The position numbers were made by a program, and so were the translations under genes. A stretch of DNA of 64,000 bases, from positions 1-64,000 of the forward strand of contig JAUSIK010000016.1 in assembly GCA_030648155.1 (NCBI GenBank), read 5' to 3'. The notes below the pieces were generated by a model. That model saw only the letters and a list, made by a program, of their open reading frames with translations. It had not been told where the DNA came from and made no database searches. Each line of letters opens with the position of its first letter. The first letter of the stretch is position 1. The DNA comes from Nanobdellota archaeon. Its GTDB lineage: Archaea > Nanobdellota > Nanobdellia > Pacearchaeales > GW2011-AR1. This document shows positions 51,901 through 59,653 of the stretch, piece after piece.

Positions 51901-52579
51901 TTACAATGCTATAGAAAGAGGGGACCTTCCTGAAGAAAGATTAAAAAAGAGAGCAGAAGTTGCTTGGAAGAAACTTTCTGAACTTGGAATAAGCAATGAA
52001 GAAGCAAGACAATATAAAGAAATTTACAAAGGAAACGTTTTTGAAGATAGAACTAGAGGACTTGTATTGTTAGGGGAAGTTATTGATTCTATTATGGATG
52101 GATGGAAATTAGTAATTGATGCTGGTCCGCTTGCTAGAGAGCCATTAATGAAAACAAAAATAATATTGCACGATGCTAAATTACACGTAGACCACATGCA
52201 CAGAGGCCCTGCACAAATTTATCCTGCTGTAAGAAACGGAATGTTCGACTCTATGACTGCTGGAGGGGCTGGATTAGTTGAGCCTGTACAGACCCATAGA
52301 ATAGAAGTTCCGGTAGAATTTATGGGAACGGTTACATCACTAGTTGGAGGGAAAAGAGGAGTTTTGATCAATGTTGAACAAGAAGGGCCTGATGTAGTTA
52401 TAGTGGCGAAAATTCCAGTTGCAGAAATGATAGGATGGAGCAACGATTTGAGATCAGCAACAGAGGGAAGAGGAATATCTTCTTTGGCAGACCAGCAATT
52501 CCAGAAACTTCCTAGAGAACTTCAAGAAAATGTTATAAGAAAAATCAGAGAAAGAAAAGGTTTGAGTGAAAATCAGTAA
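48956..52579 (+). CDS. fusA: translation elongation factor EF-2 with intein
   Basis: The 1,207-residue precursor contains a 729-residue EF-2 and a 478-residue intein. EF-2 drives translocation on the ribosome with GTP. After splicing the P-loop reads AHIHHGKTAFTD. The other GTPase motifs are DTPGHVDFGG and NKVDRL, and domain IV carries the tip sequence HVDHMHRGPAQIYPAVR with the site of diphthamide. The C-terminal half is normal. The frame extends two codons to a TTG at 48950, but ATG at 48956 gives the usual start. It has its own promoter box of the translation type. Confidence 0.95.
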   Translation: MAEKETSLQKIQRLISTQKNIRNVATSAHIHHGKCISGDSRIMLTDGNIRLAKDIFDEVSKNGDIYEENEDHTVYAPKEKIEIFSLNKNEGKIEKKDIQYVWRLKGGNTIKIKLRNGFEITTTPEHKYIVFRDGFVDAEAKDLRLGDRVVCSRKLDIISNVEMKKDALNLFSQKNFYVKLSNEFNLELKNKIRSYGIKNIRTTIKPASVRDGINKNRYNIKDYLEICRTFEINLNDAYDKIDLIFYRSGKQRGQNASTMRLPKTEQEFKELFYLAGLFIGDGSGRKFIAGKDQLAIIMQDICRKFLIKTRRVERRDRTPEIHTDNLTLVQIFNSLFDYPLKKKSHNVKISQFVWKSNNEYTSHLLKGYFDTDGCVEKSRRAITISSASRRMIEDLHLLLLRFGCISIKEKDNTISISGTSAINFQKEIGFVMNEKSEKLRNLVGKVSGSIVCDTIKVGDQVMLINKKVKDYSSNELAYVEVNQIESSFEEVVYDFTIPENHNFVAEGMVIHNTAFTDVLLAAAGLMSEKAAGDLEQGMTTWQHADEQERLMTVDAANVSMAHKYADEEYLINLIDTPGHVDFGGNVTRAMRAIDGTFVLVCASEGIMPQTETVLKQAIRERVKPVLFINKVDRLIRELKLTPEGMQERFMKIIEQFNNFIMQIAEPEFKEKWKVNVADGSVAFGSARDNWALSLPFMKKNNVSFKDIIKLYEMEEADRKKWVWQNAPLHDVILDIAVKHLPNPLEAQKYRIPKIWRGDPESKFGQELISCSKEGEVGFVITRIIIDPKSGKEIAAGRLYSGTIVNGMEVYANNAKKSARIQQVLVYNGIKPEQVERVPAGNVLAITGLNVDVGETITLQPQTPFEEIKHIFQPVITKSIEVVRSADLPKLIEVLRKVGKEDPSIKIEINEETGENLLSGMGELHLEIIEGRIKNEKGLEVKTGNPIVVYRETVTKPSSKLEIRTPNGHNIFFFSMEPLEEEVYNAIERGDLPEERLKKRAEVAWKKLSELGISNEEARQYKEIYKGNVFEDRTRGLVLLGEVIDSIMDGWKLVIDAGPLAREPLMKTKIILHDAKLHVDHMHRGPAQIYPAVRNGMFDSMTAGGAGLVEPVQTHRIEVPVEFMGTVTSLVGGKRGVLINVEQEGPDVVIVAKIPVAEMIGWSNDLRSATEGRGISSLADQQFQKLPRELQENVIRKIRERKGLSENQ
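49058..50491 (+). mobile_element. intein in EF-2, splitting the P-loop between Lys and Thr
   Basis: The 478-residue intein starts Cys-Ile-Ser-Gly-Asp-Ser (block A) and has block B TTTPEHKYIVF. It carries a LAGLIDADG homing endonuclease (LAGLFIGDGSG and LLKGYFDTDGC, acidic residues kept) and ends with VVYDFTIPENHNFVAEGM, then Val-Ile-His-Asn, before extein Thr. It sits exactly between K and T of the GTP-binding HGKT motif, so unspliced EF-2 cannot bind GTP normally. A long insert (about 200 residues) lies between block B and the endonuclease and probably adds DNA-recognition parts. Confidence 0.93.
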
Positions 52580-52706
52580 AATATAAAAGTTGCTATTTTA
52601 TACCTATATGGTACAATATCGTAACTAGAGTTATGATATGGTAATGTTCAACGAAATTGCAGATGTCTATGATTTCAGAAAGATTTATAAAAAAGATGAC
52701 TATGTA

Positions 52707-53444
52707 ATGATTATGAAAAGAGTGCTGTACTTAATTATTATAGTTCTTGTCTTGTCAGCTTCATTATCTTTTTATTTTTTTAAAAAATCAGAGACTCAAA
52801 CAGAAAAAGAAAGCGAATTGCTTCTTCAAGGGTTAGACGGGAATTACACTATATGTACTCTTCCTTATGGGAATGAAAAGAATATTCTTGATCCTAATTA
52901 TCTTTTAGTAATTGAATCAAAACAAGTAATTTTAGAAGATAATAATACTGAAAATTATTTTGAGGATCATTTTAGATTCCTTTGTGCGGTTGACGAACCA
53001 GGCCATAGGAAAGTGAGATGGCTTTATGCTATAGGTGAATATAAGAAAATAATAGAGGATGATGTAGGAACAACTGATAATGATCGGCATGAAATAATTA
53101 ATGTTCATTCTGTTAAAGGGAGTCTTAAAAAAATATCAGATATTACAAAAGTAATCCAAAAAAAACGAGCCTTAGAGATCATAGGATATTGTATCGGAGA
53201 ATTCGACGAAGAGAAAGTGAATTTTGGTTTCTGTCAAAAAACCTATCCTTCTCTTGGGATAACCACTCTTTGCTTAACAGCTTATTCTATAGACGTAACA
53301 GAAAATAACCTTGGGAATACTCAATTTACTATGGGATTGATAGATCTTGAAACTGGAGAATGCGAAAAAAAATTGGTAAATCAGAATGCGGTAAGAGATC
53401 CAAACCCTCCCTTGCCCATATTACCCCTCCCCTTTGACAATTAG
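52707..53444 (+). CDS. membrane-anchored protein of unknown function
   Basis: The 245-residue protein has an N-terminal membrane anchor or signal (residues 3-24, MKRVLYLIIIVLVLSASLSFYFF) and a soluble outer part with six cysteines (CTLPYG, FLCAVDEP, GYCIGEF, GFCQKTY, TTLCLTAY, GECEKK), probably disulfide-linked. It ends in a Pro-rich tail. The frame opens at an ATG at 52638. A TATA-like box (GATTTATAAAAAA, 52681-52693) lies inside that longer version and is about 25 bases before the ATG at 52707, which also gives a proper signal sequence, so 52707 is preferred. The family is not recognised. Confidence 0.65.
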   Translation: MIMKRVLYLIIIVLVLSASLSFYFFKKSETQTEKESELLLQGLDGNYTICTLPYGNEKNILDPNYLLVIESKQVILEDNNTENYFEDHFRFLCAVDEPGHRKVRWLYAIGEYKKIIEDDVGTTDNDRHEIINVHSVKGSLKKISDITKVIQKKRALEIIGYCIGEFDEEKVNFGFCQKTYPSLGITTLCLTAYSIDVTENNLGNTQFTMGLIDLETGECEKKLVNQNAVRDPNPPLPILPLPFDN

Positions 53445-53526
53445 GTTTTTTAGAAGTGTCTCTCGACTATCAAAATAATTTCTTTAGTATATAAAAACTT
53501 TTAAAGCCATTTAAAATATTCTGATT

Positions 53527-53940
53527 ATGTCAAAAATAAAATTAGAAGATTTACATCCTGTATTGTATAGTATATTTACTGCAGGATGTGAACTGCAAAA
53601 TGCTTTGGAAAAAAGTTTTGGGGAGGAGAGAAAAGATCGAATTGCTTTGAATCTAACTAGAAAGGTTGAAGAAAATCCCAATAAAATAATTAGATATGAT
53701 AATTTTGAAGGCAGAAAAGAAAATGTATATGCAATAGAAAATATCTGGAGAGTTCATTTTGGCAAGGAATCAGAAAAAGGATTTTCTGATGAAAACCTAA
53801 GTATGGTTTTTTCAAATAAAAATGGCCGGAAAAAAGTTTCAGGGGAAGCAGGTTTAATTGCTGAAGATTTAAGAAAAATATATGATTTAAGCTATACTCC
53901 TAGAGTTTATATAAATGAGAAATTGAAGCAAAATATATAA
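53527..53940 (+). CDS. hypothetical protein
   Basis: The 137-residue protein is not recognised. It is soluble and basic-acidic mixed, opening KLEDLHPVLYSIFTAGCELQ and ending with helix-prone charged segments (EAGLIAEDLRKIYDL). TATA-like sequence (ACTTTTAAAGCC, near 53498) lies about 25 bases upstream. It is the first of three small genes that run in the same direction up to 54777. Whether they form one unit is unclear: the second has its own TATA-like box, and the second and third overlap. Confidence 0.5.
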   Translation: MSKIKLEDLHPVLYSIFTAGCELQNALEKSFGEERKDRIALNLTRKVEENPNKIIRYDNFEGRKENVYAIENIWRVHFGKESEKGFSDENLSMVFSNKNGRKKVSGEAGLIAEDLRKIYDLSYTPRVYINEKLKQNI

Positions 53941-53962
53941 ATAAGATTGTTTAATATATTGT

Positions 53963-54307
53963 ATGGAAAGAGAATTGAGTTCTAAGGAATTGTATAAAAT
54001 AGGGAAATTATACGAAAGAGAAAGTAAAATTGCTCCTGAAGAAAGGAAAAGGATTGGGAGTGGAGAAAGGTTTATGGATGGTTCTACTCAAATAACAATA
54101 ATGAGATTCCCTGGGCAGACCAGTATTTATGAGAAAAGACCTGGATTAAAAATTATGGATTATAATGGAACTGAACATGAAGTGGGTATTTGTGACCACC
54201 TTGCTATTATATCTACTCAAATGAGTGAGGATGAAGTTAATGAAGAGCATAAACGAAGAAGGAGAGTTTTTGAAATGAGCGAGAATTATAGAGCGGTAAT
54301 AGTATGA
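53963..54307 (+). CDS. hypothetical protein
   Basis: The 114-residue soluble protein is not recognised. It has a charged helical start (SKELYKIGKLYERESK), a beta-like middle (STQITIMRFPGQTSIYEKRPGLKIMDYNG) and an ending with KRRRRVFEMSE. A TATA-like box (ATATATAAATAAG, near 53934) overlaps the stop of the previous gene and fits a leaderless start. Its stop overlaps the next start by four bases (ATGA), so the two are translationally coupled and probably act together. Confidence 0.5.
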   Translation: MERELSSKELYKIGKLYERESKIAPEERKRIGSGERFMDGSTQITIMRFPGQTSIYEKRPGLKIMDYNGTEHEVGICDHLAIISTQMSEDEVNEEHKRRRRVFEMSENYRAVIV

Positions 54308-54777
54308 GCGGGACTAAAGAAGATAAAAAATTATATGAAAAAGTTCTATCAGATAATGAAAAATATTATACTTTATTCAGAAAACTAATAGAAGTGAATA
54401 GATTAAAAGGAAGAGACCATGAAATTCTTTGCGATTATTTAGAATGCAGGGAGAATGGATTAATGGGAAATGCATCTAAATATTTATTTTATGATCAGGT
54501 GTTTTCTGATATCAAATCAAGGGTAGTAGATAGAGTGGGAGAGGCAATAGATATTGGGGATTTGCAGAGAAGAAATGAACTTACAAAAAATCTTATTCAA
54601 GAATGGGTAGATAAAAAAGGCCACAATCAATGCTGGTATTATCCAGAGATATTTATAGCATTAGGATTAATTCATAATGTAGATGTTTCTAAATGCCCTG
54701 AACTTCCACCTAGGGAGGAGTTTTCACAACACTGTAAAATTTATGAGGAACGATTATATGATGGAAGAAAAGAGTAA
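54304..54777 (+). CDS. hypothetical protein with a GHNQCWYYPE motif
   Basis: The 157-residue soluble protein is almost all helical. A distinctive segment near 121-135, KKGHNQCWYYPEIFIALGL, has clustered aromatic and Cys/His residues and looks like a conserved core, but the family was not recognised. It also contains CDYLECREN and ends with HCKIYEERLYDGRKE. It overlaps the preceding gene by four bases. No membrane segment is present. Confidence 0.5.
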   Translation: MSGTKEDKKLYEKVLSDNEKYYTLFRKLIEVNRLKGRDHEILCDYLECRENGLMGNASKYLFYDQVFSDIKSRVVDRVGEAIDIGDLQRRNELTKNLIQEWVDKKGHNQCWYYPEIFIALGLIHNVDVSKCPELPPREEFSQHCKIYEERLYDGRKE

Positions 54778-54965
54778 ACTTTTTGAAATGTTTAAATTAT
54801 TTTATTGTCAATATATTATACAAAAATAAGATTAGAAGCAACTTTATTCTATTGGACTTTAATTTTAAGCTAGCCCATAAATAATTTCTATATAAGCATT
54901 TGTTGTCACTTTAATAAATGAAAATTGCCAATAAAATTTATATAATGTAAACAATATTGAAAAAT

Positions 54966-55532
54966 ATGAAAAAAACATTAATGGGTTTATTGTTTTGTGG
55001 TCTTCCTTTAAATGGATGTTCTGATACAAGAGCAGACCTTATGAATAAAAATCAGCCGGTATATAAGGTCGAGCGTTCTCTTGAGAGAGATAACATTAAT
55101 AAAAGATTAAAATTATCAAATGATCCAAATCAACTTATGTGGGTATATTGCCTTGGTATGAATGGTGATGTAGTTATTAGTTCACCCGTATTGGGAAAAG
55201 TAAGTTCCTCTAGCAAAAGGTTGGAGCCTTCTTCTGTAGATGCCGATAGTCCTATTAACTCTACAATTGGGGATGTTCGTTATAGTACAAACGAACTTAT
55301 GTCTGCAGATGGGACTTATGGAGGCTCTGATCCTTATGTTTATTGGTTTACTCCAGAAGGGCAGTACTTTCAATGGAATGGACAATATATAGTAAGCAAT
55401 GTTCCATTAAGAGTAGAAAAACAAGTGTTTAATGTTGAAAAAATTGATTATGATGAAATTAATAAAGCAAGAAACGCTGAAGCTGTTTTAAAAAGTGGCG
55501 GAAAAATAAATAATAAATTAGAAATTAAATAG
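54966..55532 (+). CDS. predicted lipoprotein
   Basis: The 188-residue protein starts with a lipoprotein-type signal (MKKTLMGLLFCGLPLNGC); the cysteine at 18 in L-N-G-C is the expected lipidation site. The mature part is polar and beta-like (YKVERSLERDNINKRL, VYCLGMNGDVVISSPVLG) with no recognised domain. The frame opens at a TTG at 54957. The ATG at 54966 is about 25 bases after a TATA-like box (AAATTTATATAATG, near 54935-54948) and is chosen. The 188-base gap before it holds only AT-rich promoter sequence. Confidence 0.65.
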   Translation: MKKTLMGLLFCGLPLNGCSDTRADLMNKNQPVYKVERSLERDNINKRLKLSNDPNQLMWVYCLGMNGDVVISSPVLGKVSSSSKRLEPSSVDADSPINSTIGDVRYSTNELMSADGTYGGSDPYVYWFTPEGQYFQWNGQYIVSNVPLRVEKQVFNVEKIDYDEINKARNAEAVLKSGGKINNKLEIK

Positions 55533-55581
55533 TTAGAAAGATATTTAAGGTGTGACTGGCTTTTATGGTAGAGGTGATAAA

Positions 55582-56007
55582 ATGGCTGTACCAAATGTTG
55601 ATGTTAATTTATTAGCAGTTCTAGTTTCTGGAGTTATTGCATTTATTATTGGCGGATTATGGTATTCCCCTTTACTTTTTGGAAATGCATGGATGAAAGG
55701 TAGTAACATGAATATTAAAGACATGAAAAAGGCAAGTCAGAAAGGAATGAGTAATAAGTACATTATTACTTTTTTAGGGTCTTTATTAACGGCTTACATA
55801 TTAGCGCATTTTGTTAAATATTTAACTGCTGCAAATTTCATGGAAGGGATGCAAGCAGGTATGTGGATTTGGCTTGGATTTATTGTTCCTGTATCACTTG
55901 GATCAGTTTTATGGGAAGGCAAGAGCATGAAATTTTTCTTTATTAATATTGGATATTATTTTGTTTCGATATTATTAATGGGTGGAATTTTAGCTGTCTG
56001 GCAGTGA
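55582..56007 (+). CDS. DUF1761-family membrane protein
   Basis: The 141-residue protein has four membrane helices (about 7-27, 50-70, 85-104, 114-136). It fits the DUF1761 pattern: an early FIIGGLWYSPLLFGNAWMK and a late WIWLGFIVPVSLGSVLWEGKS. The function of the family is unknown. The frame opens at a GTG at 55552. The ATG at 55582 follows a ribosome site (GAGGTGAT) and begins the conserved part, so it is used here. It has no obvious operon partner. Confidence 0.82.
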   Translation: MAVPNVDVNLLAVLVSGVIAFIIGGLWYSPLLFGNAWMKGSNMNIKDMKKASQKGMSNKYIITFLGSLLTAYILAHFVKYLTAANFMEGMQAGMWIWLGFIVPVSLGSVLWEGKSMKFFFINIGYYFVSILLMGGILAVWQ

Positions 56008-56089
56008 GATTATTTTTGTGAAAAGAAAGTAGCCTGCATCATTTTTCAAAGAGATCAAAGTATTTATAGTTTTATTAACTAAATGAGGT

Positions 56090-56584
56090 ATGAAGGAAAA
56101 CAAAATACATCCTGAAACTCGAATAGGCCATGTGCACTTAAAAGTATCAAATATTGAGAGGGCATTAAAATTTTATAAAGATATTTTAGGTTTTGAAATT
56201 ACCCAAAGATATGGTGATGAGGCTGTTTTTTTATCTGCTGGAGGATATCATCACCACATTGGACTGAATACATGGGAGAGTAAAGATGGCGAACCTCCAG
56301 GCGAAGGGTATACTGGCCTTTATCATTTTGCTATTCTTTTGCCTTCTAAAAAAGAATTGGCAAAAGTTTTGAAAAGGTTAATAGATGCAAAGTATTCAAT
56401 TGATGGAATGGCGGATCATGGGGTTTCTGAAGCGATTTACTTACACGACCCTGATTACAATGGAATTGAGCTTTATGCAGATAGGCCGAAAAATGAATGG
56501 CCAAGAGATAGAAATGGAAATTTATTGATGGGAACTAAATCTTTAAATGTTAAGGATCTTTTGGATGAATTGGACAAAAAATGA
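56090..56584 (+). CDS. VOC-family (glyoxalase/dioxygenase-like) protein
   Basis: The 164-residue protein is built of two beta-alpha-beta-beta-beta VOC modules. The metal-site pattern shows as IGHVHLKVSNIERALKFYKD, the middle GYHHHIGLNTW, GLYHFAILL, and the late YLHDPDYNGIELYAD, giving His, His and Glu ligands. It most resembles the CatE/catechol-2,3-dioxygenase-like group, but the substrate is unknown. Its stop is overlapped by the first of two direct repeats that precede the next gene. Promoter elements lie near 56060. Confidence 0.87.
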   Translation: MKENKIHPETRIGHVHLKVSNIERALKFYKDILGFEITQRYGDEAVFLSAGGYHHHIGLNTWESKDGEPPGEGYTGLYHFAILLPSKKELAKVLKRLIDAKYSIDGMADHGVSEAIYLHDPDYNGIELYADRPKNEWPRDRNGNLLMGTKSLNVKDLLDELDKK

Positions 56585-56697
56585 AAACAATAAAATCTAT
56601 GATTTTAAGCTTTCATTTTTTAAGAACATAAGAAAAAAATGAAAACAATAAAATTAAAAATTTTAAGCTTTCATTTTTTAAGGATTGAAGAAAAAAA
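56581..56697 (+). repeat. two tandem 58-59 base repeats, each a mini-ORF and hairpin
   Basis: Units at 56581-56638 and 56639-56697 are near-identical for most of their length. Each starts ATGAAAACAATAAAA, the start of the next gene (56698), and encodes a peptide beginning MKTIK (16 and 20 codons). Each can fold: ATGAAAACAATAAAAT pairs with ATTTTAAGCTTTCAT. Confidence 0.7.
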
Positions 56698-57084
56698 ATG
56701 AAAACAATTAAACAAAAAATAAAATTTAAAGTTTTGCCTCATGTAGTATATGAAGCTTTAATGGATTCAAAAAAGCATAGTGCATTTACAGACAGTGATG
56801 CTAAAATAAGCAGAAAAATTGGAGGTAAGATTTCAGCATATGATGGTTGGATTAAGGGAGAAAATATTGAATTAATTAAAGATAAAAAAATCGTGCAGAA
56901 ATGGAGAGGGGGAGACTGGCCAGAAGGAATTTATTCTATTGCCACATTCGAATTAATAAAAACTGAAAATGGTTGTGAATTAATATTCACGCAGACTGAA
57001 GTGCCTGATGAATTTTACGAGGATGTTTCAGAAGGATGGAAAGAATATTATTGGGAAAAGATGAAAAGATATTTCTCAATTTAA
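56698..57084 (+). CDS. SRPBCC/AHSA1-domain protein
   Basis: The 128-residue protein is a single START-like SRPBCC domain of the AHSA1 type: IKFKVLPHVVYEALMDSKKHSAF, then GGKISAYDGWIKGENIELIKDKKIVQKWR, and a closing helix GWKEYYWEKMKRYF. This fold binds hydrophobic ligands; archaeal members have no fixed role. Its 5' end (MKTIKQKIKF) is echoed twice in the tandem repeats just upstream, and the stop of the second mini-ORF overlaps its ATG, so translation may be coupled. Confidence 0.85.
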   Translation: MKTIKQKIKFKVLPHVVYEALMDSKKHSAFTDSDAKISRKIGGKISAYDGWIKGENIELIKDKKIVQKWRGGDWPEGIYSIATFELIKTENGCELIFTQTEVPDEFYEDVSEGWKEYYWEKMKRYFSI

Positions 57085-57116
57085 AGTTGTGAAAAATATT
57101 ACTTGGCCAACAGAAA

Positions 57117-57131
57117 ACTTTAAATACCCTC
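57117..57131 (+). promoter_or_regulatory. translation-gene promoter box, EF-1A
   Basis: ACTTTAAATACCCTC matches the boxes before rps12 and EF-2 (TTTAAAnACCCTC). The ATG is 28 bases after the box. Confidence 0.5.
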
Positions 57132-57159
57132 TAAAATAAGATTGATTACACACGTAAAA

Positions 57160-58437
57160 ATGGCAAAAGAAAAACCAGTAATTAACGTCGCATTCGTTGG
57201 GCATGTAGACCACGGAAAATCTACAACTATAGGCCACCTTATGTTCCAATCAGGAAAGCTTCCACAGCAAGAACTTGATAAGTTAAAAGCTGAAGCTGTT
57301 AAGCATGGAAAAGTAGGTTTTGAATTCGCATATTATATGGATAAATTTAAAGAAGAGAGAGAAAGAGGAGTTACAATCGATCTATCTTACGAAAAATTAC
57401 CAACTAATAAATTCGATGTTACAATAATTGATGCTCCTGGACACAGAGACTTTGTAAAGAATATGATCACCGGTGCATCTCAAGCTGATGCTGCTTTTTT
57501 AACAGTTGCTGCTAAAGAAGGAGTCCAACCACAAACTAAAGAGCATGTTTGGCTTTTAAGAACAATGGGCGTTAGACAAATTGCCGTATTAGTTAATAAG
57601 ATGGATACTGTAGAATATAAAGAAGAAGATTATAATAGAGTTAAAACTGATGTTTCTGTAATATTAAAGCAAGCCGGATATAAATTAGAAGAAGTTGCTT
57701 TCATTCCAATTTCTGGATTTAAGGGAGAAAATCTTGTTAAGAAATCTGATAAATTACCTTGGTATAAAGGACCAACATTACTTGAACAATTAGATTTATT
57801 CAAGGCGCCTGATAAGCCAACTAACCTTCCATTAAGAATGCCATTACAGGATGTTTATGAAATTACAGGTATTGGAGCAGTTCCAGTAGGAAAAATTGAA
57901 ACTGGAATAATGAAGATTGGACAAAAAATAGTTGTTGTTCCTGGAAGAAGTGGAAAAGGAATTGATGGAGAAGTTAGAAGTATTGAAATGCATCATGAAC
58001 AAATGACTACAGCAGAAGCTGGAGATAATGTTGGAGTTAACTTAAGAGGCCTTGGAAAGAAAGATATGGCTAGAGGAGATGTTGTATGCGACGCTGCTAG
58101 TCCAGCTCACGTTGTTGAAGAGTTTGTGGCTCAAATCGCAGTTATTTCACACCCAACTGTTATTGCTAAAGGATATACTCCTGTTTTCCACGTTCACACA
58201 GCTCAAGTTCCATGCCAGTTCATTGAACTTATAGAAAAAACAAGTCCAGATGGGCAGAAAACTCCTAATCCGGATTTCTTAAAGAATGGAGATGTTGCTA
58301 AAGTAAGACTTAAGCCTATTGGAAATCTTGTTATAGAATCACAGGCAACAAACCCACATATGTCTGGATTTGCAATTAGAGATGCTGGAGCAACAGTTGC
58401 TGCTGGTGTTTGCATTGAAGTTAAGGCTAAAAAGTGA
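57160..58437 (+). CDS. tuf: translation elongation factor EF-1A
   Basis: The 425-residue GTPase delivers aminoacyl-tRNA to the ribosome. It has [11 protein letters not shown] (P-loop, K20), [35 protein letters not shown] and the two C-terminal barrels ending [19 protein letters not shown]. Unlike EF-2 it has no intein in its P-loop. The frame opens at a TTG at 57142; the ATG at 57160 is chosen since it gives the normal N-terminus [13 protein letters not shown]10, which often follows EF-1A in archaea, is absent here. Confidence 0.97.
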   Translation: MAKEKPVINVAFVGHVDHGKSTTIGHLMFQSGKLPQQELDKLKAEAVKHGKVGFEFAYYMDKFKEERERGVTIDLSYEKLPTNKFDVTIIDAPGHRDFVKNMITGASQADAAFLTVAAKEGVQPQTKEHVWLLRTMGVRQIAVLVNKMDTVEYKEEDYNRVKTDVSVILKQAGYKLEEVAFIPISGFKGENLVKKSDKLPWYKGPTLLEQLDLFKAPDKPTNLPLRMPLQDVYEITGIGAVPVGKIETGIMKIGQKIVVVPGRSGKGIDGEVRSIEMHHEQMTTAEAGDNVGVNLRGLGKKDMARGDVVCDAASPAHVVEEFVAQIAVISHPTVIAKGYTPVFHVHTAQVPCQFIELIEKTSPDGQKTPNPDFLKNGDVAKVRLKPIGNLVIESQATNPHMSGFAIRDAGATVAAGVCIEVKAKK

Positions 58438-58580
58438 TTTTTTACAATTAGATTTATTAATTGAATTTATTTTTATTTGTAATGATTTATTTAAATTTAC
58501 AAGAAAAAGAAGAGGCTGAAAGATATATTCTATTAATCAAGTATAGCAAATAATATAAATGAGGAATAATACAAAATTAT

Positions 58581-59135
58581 ATGCTTGTAAAAGAGAAAAA
58601 CCGAAGAGAAATTGATGATAAGCTAAAGAGTTTGGGAAATTATGTCAAGATTGATTATCTACTTAATTGCTTAAAACAGCCTATTGATTTCGATACAAAA
58701 AGATATGTTTTAGTTAAATTAGCTGAATTATATAAGGAGAAAAAAATGTTCTTAGAATCTGGAAAAATGATGCAAAATGCTGCCCCTATTAATACTACAA
58801 ATAGGGCGATGATTAGTGATCATATATTTTCAGCTGAAATGTTTGTTAAGGCTGGAAATTTTAATTATGCAGATATTGCTTTTGAAAAGGCGTTAAGCTG
58901 TGCTGGAGATAATCAAAGATTTGAGATAAAACAAATTAAGATAGATATGTACAAAAGCCAGGCTGAAAATTACTTAAAGAATGATAAAAGAAATAATGCT
59001 GTCAACGCTTTTGAAAAATTGATAGAATTGAATTTAGCACCAAGTGAGAGAAAAGAAGTGCAGGATAAACTTTTGAGTTTATATGATAGGCTAGGGAAAA
59101 TAAAGGAATATTATAATTTGAAGAAGGCAATGTAA
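58581..59135 (+). CDS. hypothetical TPR-like helical protein
   Basis: The 184-residue soluble protein is all helical and built of repeated helix pairs with TPR-like phrasing (RYVLVKLAELYKEKKMFLESGKMM, HIFSAEMFVKAGNFNYADIAFEKAL, SQAENYLKNDKRNNAVNAFEKLIEL). It probably mediates protein contacts. The partner is unknown. A TATA-like box (AATAATATAAATG, near 58549) is about 25 bases upstream. The disrupted gene after it starts one base beyond its stop, so the two were or are co-transcribed. Confidence 0.65.
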   Translation: MLVKEKNRREIDDKLKSLGNYVKIDYLLNCLKQPIDFDTKRYVLVKLAELYKEKKMFLESGKMMQNAAPINTTNRAMISDHIFSAEMFVKAGNFNYADIAFEKALSCAGDNQRFEIKQIKIDMYKSQAENYLKNDKRNNAVNAFEKLIELNLAPSERKEVQDKLLSLYDRLGKIKEYYNLKKAM

Positions 59136-59136
59136 A

Positions 59137-59490
59137 ATGAGGAAAGAGATTTATCAGGGTGATGCTGTTGGATTTTATAGATATGAATCATTCAGAGATT
59201 TTATAAGTGGAAAAAGTGGAGAAATAATATTAGACTGTATTAAGAGCAACCATGCCAGTTATGGTTTCGCAATTTTTCATTTAAACTAGCAGGGAGTTAG
59301 TATTTATTATAGATTAAGTAACGGGGGTCATTGGAAACCAAATATTGCTACTGTTTTCGCATTTGGAGAAAGAGGATTGATTGAAGCAGAGAGACTTATC
59401 ATTGACCAATATTCAGCAATTGAAAATAGGAAAAAAGAACTTGATCTGGAAAGAAGTAAAATAGATTTAGAATTAAGAAGTCTTGGATAA
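59137..59490 (+). pseudogene. gene interrupted by an in-frame TAG
   Basis: From ATG 59137 one frame is open for 50 codons, meets TAG at 59287-59289, then continues in the same frame for 66 more codons to TAA at 59488. Both halves look coding: MRKEIYQGDAVGFYRYESF...AIFHLN, then QGVSIYYRLSNGGHWKPN and a charged helical tail. TAG ends several other genes here (for example nrdJ), so it is a true stop. Likely a recent nonsense mutation or a base-call error; the second half could also be expressed alone. The family is unknown. Confidence 0.6.
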
Positions 59491-59515
59491 AAGTTTAACT
59501 AATCCAATTAAAAAG

Positions 59516-59538
59516 AATAAAAAGCCTCCAAGGGAGGC
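59516..59538 (-). terminator. intrinsic terminator of the 35-residue gene
   Basis: On the reverse strand GCCTCC-CTT-GGAGGC (59524-59538) forms a 6-bp stem with a 3-base loop, followed at once by a T-rich tract (59516-59523 and beyond). It lies eight bases after the stop of the 59546 gene. Confidence 0.7.
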
Positions 59539-59545
59539 AAAAATA

Positions 59546-59653
59546 TTAATCTTTTGTCGATTCTAGCCCATCGAAAAGCTCGTCATGATCTAAAAGATCT
59601 AAATCTTCGGCTTCCTCGAAAGGATCTGCTTTATCTACCTCTTTTCTATTCAT
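59546..59653 (-). CDS. 35-residue acidic peptide gene
   Basis: The ORF encodes MNRKEVDKADPFEEAEDLDL, then LDHDELFDGLESTKD; about 40% of residues are Asp or Glu. It has a TATA-like box on the reverse strand (ATTTATATATT, near 59680-59690), an ATG soon after the expected transcription start, and a hairpin terminator right after the stop. All three gene parts being present on one strand makes a real gene likely. Small acidic peptides of this kind can act as partners of basic proteins or nucleic-acid mimics. The function is unknown. Confidence 0.6.
   Translation of the reverse strand: MNRKEVDKADPFEEAEDLDLLDHDELFDGLESTKD

Noticed and set aside
59287..59289. TAG as a pyrrolysine codon
   Set aside because: TAG ends several other genes in the window, no PylRS or tRNA-Pyl is seen, and the protein is not a methylamine methyltransferase.
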